Shown: positions 59,636-64,000 of the stretch, one piece after another
Layout: each line of letters begins with the position of its first letter
Numbering within the stretch: position 1 is the stretch's first letter
Assembly (NCBI GenBank): GCA_017557505.1
Contig: JAFYYP010000026.1
Coordinates: 62,001-126,000 of the forward strand
DNA from: Bacillota bacterium
GTDB taxonomy: Bacteria > Bacillota > Clostridia > Peptostreptococcales > Anaerovoracaceae
Length of the DNA: 64,000 nucleotides
Direction of reading: 5' to 3'
Translations under genes and position numbers: made by a program
Notes under the pieces: model-generated
The model's input: only the letters and a program-made list of their open reading frames with translations
Told to the model about the DNA's origin: nothing
Database searches by the model: none

Positions 59636-61070
59636 GAGAATCTCGGACGACGAGTTCAACAGGATCAGAGCAGAAGTCCTCACGCAGTGGCCGACCGGCA
59701 AGGACGTGGACTTCCAGGAAGCCGTTGAATACCAGAAGTCTATTCCCGAAGAAAGACGCTTCGCGGAAAAGCTGGTCAAGGCCAAGAACGAAGGCCGCAC
59801 GCTGACCCAGCCCAGAGCAGGCGTCGCGCTCATCAACGAGCACATCGAACTGCTGCAGCACCTGCAGGATGCAGGCGAAGCAGACCTGCTGCCGACCACC
59901 ATCGACAGCTACACCCGTCAGAACCGCTATGAAGACTGCGAGAACGGCATCCGCGTTTCCCAGCAGGAAGGCCGCTCCATGCTGAACGGCTTCCCGGCAG
60001 TCAACCACGGCGTTCAGGGCTGCAGAAGGGTCATCGAAGCGCTGAAGACCCCGGTCCAGGTCCGCCACGGCACGCCGGACGCCAGACTGCTGGCCGAGAT
60101 CACCTACGCAGGCGGCTTCACCTCCTACGAAGGCGGCGGCATCTCCTACAACCTGCCTTATACCAAGAACGTTCCCATGGAACGCACGATCCGCGACTGG
60201 CAGTACGTAGACCGCCTGACCGGCATCTACGAAGAAGCGGGCGTCTCCATCAACCGCGAGCCTTACGGTCCGCTGACCGGCACGCTCGTTCCCCCCTGCA
60301 TCTCCCATGCGGTCGCGGTCATCGAAGCGCTGCTGGCAGCCGAGCAGGGCGTCAAGAACGTTACCGTCGGCTTCGGCCAGGGCGGCAACCTGCTGCAGGA
60401 CATCGCAGCGATCCGTTCCCTCGAAGAGCTGACGAACGAATACCTCGAAAAGTACGGCTACAAGGACGTCATCGTCACGACCGTATTCCACCAGTGGATG
60501 GGCGGTTTCCCGCAGGACGAAGCCAAGGCCTTCGGCGTCATCTCCTGGGGCTCCGTCGCAGCGGCTCTGGCCAAGGCCACCAAGGTCATCGTCAAGACCC
60601 CGCACGAAGCGGCCGGTATCCCGACCAAGGAAGCCAACGCGGCAGGCCTTCGCTGCACGAAGCAGGCCATCTCCATGCTGGCCGACCAGAACTTCGGCGA
60701 CGCGCATCTTGCGGATGAGAAAGAGATCATCAAGCGCGAGACCCGCTGCATCGTGGACAAGTGCTTCGAACTCGGCAACGGCGACCTCGCGGTCGGCGTC
60801 TGCAGAGCGGTCGAAGCCGGCGCGCTGGACGTTCCGTTCGCACCGTGCCGCGTCAACGCAGGCAAGATGCTGCCCGCCAGAGACAACAACGGCGCCATCC
60901 GCATCCTGGAACCCGGCAACCTGCCGTTCCCCCAGGACATCAAGGACTTCCACAGAGCGAAGATCGAAGAACGCGCGAAGTTCGAAAAGCGTGACCCGTC
61001 CTTCCAGATGGTCATCGACGACGTATACGCCATTTCCAAGGGCAGACTCGTAGGCCGCCCCAGAAAGTAG
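59619..61070 (+). CDS. glmE: Glutamate mutase epsilon (large) subunit
   Basis: A 483-residue TIM-barrel subunit of normal length. Recognisable parts: '[18 protein letters not shown]' with the RQ/RY glutamate-binding region, [18 protein letters not shown], '[20 protein letters not shown]' (in part) and '[21 protein letters not shown]' (in part). It supplies the substrate site and holds adenosylcobalamin with GlmS. A strong AAGGAG lies in the end of glmL. Codon use is strongly biased to C/G-ending codons, suggesting high expression. Confidence 0.97.
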   Translation: MDIKNKRISDDEFNRIRAEVLTQWPTGKDVDFQEAVEYQKSIPEERRFAEKLVKAKNEGRTLTQPRAGVALINEHIELLQHLQDAGEADLLPTTIDSYTRQNRYEDCENGIRVSQQEGRSMLNGFPAVNHGVQGCRRVIEALKTPVQVRHGTPDARLLAEITYAGGFTSYEGGGISYNLPYTKNVPMERTIRDWQYVDRLTGIYEEAGVSINREPYGPLTGTLVPPCISHAVAVIEALLAAEQGVKNVTVGFGQGGNLLQDIAAIRSLEELTNEYLEKYGYKDVIVTTVFHQWMGGFPQDEAKAFGVISWGSVAAALAKATKVIVKTPHEAAGIPTKEANAAGLRCTKQAISMLADQNFGDAHLADEKEIIKRETRCIVDKCFELGNGDLAVGVCRAVEAGALDVPFAPCRVNAGKMLPARDNNGAIRILEPGNLPFPQDIKDFHRAKIEERAKFEKRDPSFQMVIDDVYAISKGRLVGRPRK

Positions 61071-61091
61071 TTTGAAAAGGAGAGTTAAACC

Positions 61092-62354
61092 ATGAAGATT
61101 TTAGATGTTGTTTGTTCCAAGGGCCGTACCGGCTTCTACTTCGACGACCAGCGCGCCATCAAGAAGGGCGCTGCCCATGACGGCGTGTTCTACCAGGGCG
61201 CTCCGGTAACGGAAGGCTTCACCTCCGTCCGTATGCCCGGCGAATCCATCTCCGTGCAGATCATTCTGGAAGACGGCCAGGTCGCGTTCGGCGACTGCGC
61301 AGCCGTTCAGTACTCCGGCGCAGGCGGCAGAGATCCTCTGTTCCTGGCCAAGGACTTCATTCCCGTCATCGACCAGTACATCAAGCCGATGCTCGTGGGT
61401 CGCGAAGCCGACAACTTCCGCCAGCTGGCCGCCGAGATGGAAGCCATCCAGGTCGAAGGCAAGAGACTGCACACCGCCATCCGCTACGGCGTATCCCAGG
61501 CCATCCTGGATGCCGTCGCCAAGGCCAAGCACAAGATGATGTGCGAAGTCGTCGCCGAAGAATACGGCTGCGAAGTATCCGATAAGCCCATCGACATCTT
61601 CACCCAGTCCGGTGATGACCGCTACGACAACTCCGACAAGATGATCATCAAGCAGGCGCAGGTCCTGCCCCACGCGCTGATCAACAACGTCGAGACCAAG
61701 CTCGGTCCCCAGGGCGAACTGCTTGAAAAGTACGTTGCATGGCTCAGAGACAGAATCCTGAACAACAGAGCAGACGAAAGCTACAACCCGATCTTCCACA
61801 TCGACGTATACGGCACCATCGGCGCCGCGTTCGGCAACACGAACTTCAAGGCCATGGCCGACTACCTCGAAAAGCTGGCAGAGACCGCCAAGCCGTTCCA
61901 CCTGCGCATCGAAGGCCCCATGGACTGCGATACCGACAGAGAGACCCAGATGCTGGCGCTCAAGGGCCTGACGGAAGAGATCGACCGCAGAGGCATCGAC
62001 GTTGAGCTCGTCGCTGACGAGTGGTGCAACACCCTCGAAGACGTCAAGTACTTCACCGACAATCACGCGGGCCATATGGTCCAGATCAAGACTCCGGACC
62101 TCGGCGGCGTCAACAATACCATCGAAGCAGTCCTGTACTGCAAGCAGCACGGCATGGGCGCCTACCAGGGCGGCACCTGCAACGAGACCGACAGATCCGC
62201 GCAGGTCTGCACGCAGTGCGCGATGGCGACCCAGCCTGCCCAGATCCTGGCAAAGCCTGGCATGGGCGTGGACGAAGGCTACATGATCGTCTACAACGAA
62301 ATGCAGAGAGTCCTGGCGCTGAGAGCTGCCAAGAAGGCTTGCGGCTGCAAGTAA
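61092..62354 (+). CDS. mal: Methylaspartate ammonia-lyase
   Basis: A 420-residue enolase-superfamily lyase. Metal ligands D238, E274 (IEGPMD) and D309 (ADEWCN), catalytic bases H194 (LPHALIN) and K333 (QIKTPDLGGV), with GGTCNETDRSA near residue 360. It converts (2S,3S)-3-methylaspartate to mesaconate and ammonia. AAAAGGAG precedes the ATG. It follows glmE by 21 bases, and the codon use is equally biased. Confidence 0.97.
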   Translation: MKILDVVCSKGRTGFYFDDQRAIKKGAAHDGVFYQGAPVTEGFTSVRMPGESISVQIILEDGQVAFGDCAAVQYSGAGGRDPLFLAKDFIPVIDQYIKPMLVGREADNFRQLAAEMEAIQVEGKRLHTAIRYGVSQAILDAVAKAKHKMMCEVVAEEYGCEVSDKPIDIFTQSGDDRYDNSDKMIIKQAQVLPHALINNVETKLGPQGELLEKYVAWLRDRILNNRADESYNPIFHIDVYGTIGAAFGNTNFKAMADYLEKLAETAKPFHLRIEGPMDCDTDRETQMLALKGLTEEIDRRGIDVELVADEWCNTLEDVKYFTDNHAGHMVQIKTPDLGGVNNTIEAVLYCKQHGMGAYQGGTCNETDRSAQVCTQCAMATQPAQILAKPGMGVDEGYMIVYNEMQRVLALRAAKKACGCK

Positions 62355-62371
62355 GACAGAGAGTTTTCCAT

Positions 62372-62400
62372 AGCCCGGAGATGAAGATCTTCGGGCTTTG
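62372..62400 (+). other. Stem-loop between mal and citD
   Basis: An 11-bp stem (62372-62382 with 62387-62397, one G-U pair) closed by a GAAG loop, followed by only TTTGG. It is more likely an mRNA stabiliser or partial terminator than a full stop, as it may lower citDEF levels compared with glm and mal. Confidence 0.55.
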
Positions 62401-62416
62401 GCGAAAGGAAAGACTT

Positions 62417-62701
62417 ATGGAGAATAAAATCGCAAAAGCCTCCTGTGGCACCATGGAGTCCAGCGACGCCTATATGGAGCTGGAACCGGTCGCAGGCGCC
62501 ACGCAGATCGAGCTGCAGTCTGTGGTGGAGCACCAGTTCGGTGAGTCCATCCGCGCGCTGGCGGCTCAGATGCTGGCAGAAGAAGGCATTGAAAACGTCA
62601 GGCTGAGCATCATCGACAGAGGCGCTCTGGAGTGCACGCTCCGCGCCCGTCTGGAGACGCTGATCGGCAGAGCGAGAGAAGGAGGCAGTGCCCATGCGTA
62701 G
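62417..62701 (+). CDS. citD: Citrate/citramalate lyase acyl carrier protein (gamma subunit)
   Basis: A 94-residue protein with the N-terminal phosphopantetheine-type attachment region 'CGTMESSDAYMELEP' (Ser of ESSD carries the phosphoribosyl-dephospho-CoA group). It is the acyl carrier of the three-subunit lyase. GAAAGG lies upstream. It overlaps citE by 8 bases. The gene location after mal favours (S)-citramalate as substrate rather than citrate. Confidence 0.94.
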   Translation: MENKIAKASCGTMESSDAYMELEPVAGATQIELQSVVEHQFGESIRALAAQMLAEEGIENVRLSIIDRGALECTLRARLETLIGRAREGGSAHA

Positions 62702-63569
62702 ATCCATGCTGTTTTTACCGGGCAACACCCCGAACATGATCCTGTCTGGCGACTGCCTCGGCGCAGATGCCATCATCCTGGATCTGGAAGACGCCGTCGC
62801 TCCCGACCAGAAGGACGCAGCCAGAGTGCTGGTCCGCAACGCGATCAAATACCTGCAGTTCCCCGGCGTGGAGAAGATCATCCGCATCAATTCCCTCGAC
62901 ACGCCGTACTGGAAGAAGGATCTCGACGAGATGATCCCCTTAAAGCCGGAACTGATCATGACCCCGAAGACCTCCTGCGCCGCGGACGTCCTGGAATTCG
63001 ACGCCTACATGAGCGAACTGGAAGACAAGTTGGGCTATGAGCGCAATACCGTCAAACTCATGCCGCTGATCGAGACGGCGCTGGGCGTGGAGAACGCGTA
63101 TGCCATCGCGTCGGCCAGCAAGAGAGTCGCGGCCATCTTCCTCGGCGCGGAAGATCTGTCCGCCGACCTTCGCTGCAAGCGCACGAAGGAAGGCAAGGAG
63201 ATCCTGTACGCCAGAGGACGCATGGTGCTGGCGGCAAGAGCGGCGAACGTCGACGTATACGATACACCCTTCACGGACGTCAACGACGACGAAGGCATCC
63301 GTGTCGACGCGGAATTCGCCAAGGGCCTCGGCTTCACCGGCAAAGCGAGCATCTCGCCTCGCCACGTCGCGGTCATCAACGAGGTGTTCAGCCCGACGCA
63401 AAAGGACATCGATTACGCTTACGAAGTGATGGAAGCCATCCGCATCGGCAAGGAGCAGGGCAAAGGCGCTGTCTCCCTGCACGGCAAGATGATCGACGCT
63501 CCCATCGTCGCCAGAGCGCAGCAGACCATCGACATGGCTGTTGCCCTCGGCCTGGGAAAGGAGGCTTAG
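62694..63569 (+). CDS. citE: Citrate/citramalate lyase beta subunit (CitE)
   Basis: A 291-residue HpcH/HpaI-superfamily lyase. It has MRRSMLFLPGNTPNM at the start, 'IILDLEDAVAPDQKDAAR', LMPLIETALGVENA and 'FLGAEDLSADLRCKR', where Glu and Asp bind Mg2+. It cleaves the (3S)-citramalyl- or citryl-thioester on CitD to pyruvate (or oxaloacetate) and acetyl-thioester. The ATG at 62694 has GGAGG 7-8 bases upstream. Confidence 0.95.
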   Translation: MRRSMLFLPGNTPNMILSGDCLGADAIILDLEDAVAPDQKDAARVLVRNAIKYLQFPGVEKIIRINSLDTPYWKKDLDEMIPLKPELIMTPKTSCAADVLEFDAYMSELEDKLGYERNTVKLMPLIETALGVENAYAIASASKRVAAIFLGAEDLSADLRCKRTKEGKEILYARGRMVLAARAANVDVYDTPFTDVNDDEGIRVDAEFAKGLGFTGKASISPRHVAVINEVFSPTQKDIDYAYEVMEAIRIGKEQGKGAVSLHGKMIDAPIVARAQQTIDMAVALGLGKEA

Positions 63570-63570
63570 C

Positions 63571-64000
63571 ATGGATAAGGTAGTAAAGACTCTGCGCGAA
63601 GCCATTCAGCTGGCCGGCGTCAAAGACGGCAGCCGCGTTTCCTTCCACCACCATCTGCGCAACGGAGACTACGTGCTGAACATGGTCATGGACGAGATCG
63701 CGTCCATGGGATATAAAGACATCTCCGTCAACGCGAGCTCGCTGTTCGACTGCCATCTGCCTCTGGCGGATCACATTAAAAACGGCGTCGTCACCGAGCT
63801 GATCACCGACTACATGAGCGGCGGTTTCGGCGCGGCGATTTCCGAGGGCATCCTCGAAAAGCCCGTGCAGTTCCGTACGCACGGCGGGCGTCCCGCGGAC
63901 ATCATCAAAGGCGTCACGCCCATCGACGTCGCGTTCATCGCGGCTCCGACCGCGGACACCATGGGCAACCTGACCGGCAAGATCGGCAAGTCCGCCTGCG
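63571..64000 (+). CDS. citF: Citrate/citramalate lyase alpha subunit (CitF), 5' part
   Basis: Only the first 143 codons are in the window. It starts MDKVVKTLREAIQLAGVKDG and contains SFHHHLRNGDYVLNMVMDEI (H and the R of the CoA-transferase fold) and 'THGGRPADIIKGV', features of CitF. The subunit exchanges acetate on CitD for citramalate. GGGAAAGGAGG precedes the ATG, 1 base after citE ends. The 3' end lies beyond the window. Confidence 0.9.
   Translation, partial: MDKVVKTLREAIQLAGVKDGSRVSFHHHLRNGDYVLNMVMDEIASMGYKDISVNASSLFDCHLPLADHIKNGVVTELITDYMSGGFGAAISEGILEKPVQFRTHGGRPADIIKGVTPIDVAFIAAPTADTMGNLTGKIGKSAC

Noticed and set aside
1..64000. tRNA, rRNA, insertion sequences or prophage genes
   Set aside because: I saw no cloverleaf with CCA/TTCGA signature, no rRNA-like stretch, and no transposase, integrase or phage structural motifs.

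Overview
The window is chromosomal DNA of a fairly G+C-rich anaerobic Bacillota, most likely a member of the Clostridia. The grounds are strong AGGAGG ribosome binding sites, many intrinsic terminators, oxygen-sensitive enzyme families (2-hydroxyacyl-CoA dehydratase, adenosylcobalamin glutamate mutase, a rubredoxin, an Fe-S aldo/keto reductase) and the clostridial methylaspartate route of glutamate fermentation. I cannot name a species. I found no rRNA, tRNA, CRISPR array, transposase or phage structural gene.

Layout. 0-6.6 kb: end of a lipoprotein gene, a methionine gamma-lyase-like PLP enzyme, a divergent cyclic-imidase-like deacetylase/nitrilase pair around a palindrome, a two-DTG aspartic protease-like protein and a KARI-like protein lacking catalytic residues. 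6.6-13.2 kb: accessory region with two copies of a type I toxin-antitoxin module (holin-like peptide plus convergent antisense RNA). Between them lie an AT-rich PLD nuclease-helicase gene (possible defence), a truncated EVE-like gene and a nicotinamidase-like hydrolase; after them comes an unexplained array of repeated inverted motifs. 13.2-18 kb: a run with a P-loop GTPase and two 2-hydroxyacyl-CoA dehydratase subunits. 18-22.2 kb (minus strand): an NSS symporter and an amino-acid ABC transporter whose ATPase carries an apparent histidine-kinase-type ATPase domain. 22.3-24.8 kb: a redox operon. 24.9-29.6 kb: an L,D-transpeptidase with SLH repeats, AsnRS and an EF-G-like GTPase.

29.8-45.9 kb is a long same-strand catabolic cluster with lower G+C than its surroundings. 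It starts with a GntR/FCD regulator and a gamma-glutamyltransferase, continues with a complete tripartite tricarboxylate transporter (TctC-TctB-TctA), and then has YhcH, two tandem cupins, an HpaI aldolase, a D-2-hydroxyacid dehydrogenase, a mutarotase-like protein, an EamA exporter, a BKACE enzyme, a 3-hydroxyacyl-CoA dehydrogenase, an IlvD/Edd dehydratase and an acyl-CoA dehydrogenase. It looks like one inducible pathway for an imported organic acid whose identity is not evident.

46-57.6 kb: two transporters on the minus strand, then citrate lyase ligase (CitC), glycerate 2-kinase, an enolase paralogue, an alanine racemase and a CoA-transferase as a tight operon; then a second alanine racemase, a PhzF protein and a GntR regulator. 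57.8 kb to the end: glmS-glmL-glmE-mal-citD-citE-citF. These convert glutamate to 3-methylaspartate, mesaconate and (with a mesaconase not seen here) citramalate, which is cleaved to acetate and pyruvate. CitC, 10 kb upstream, would charge the lyase, and the divergent GntR protein is the likely regulator.
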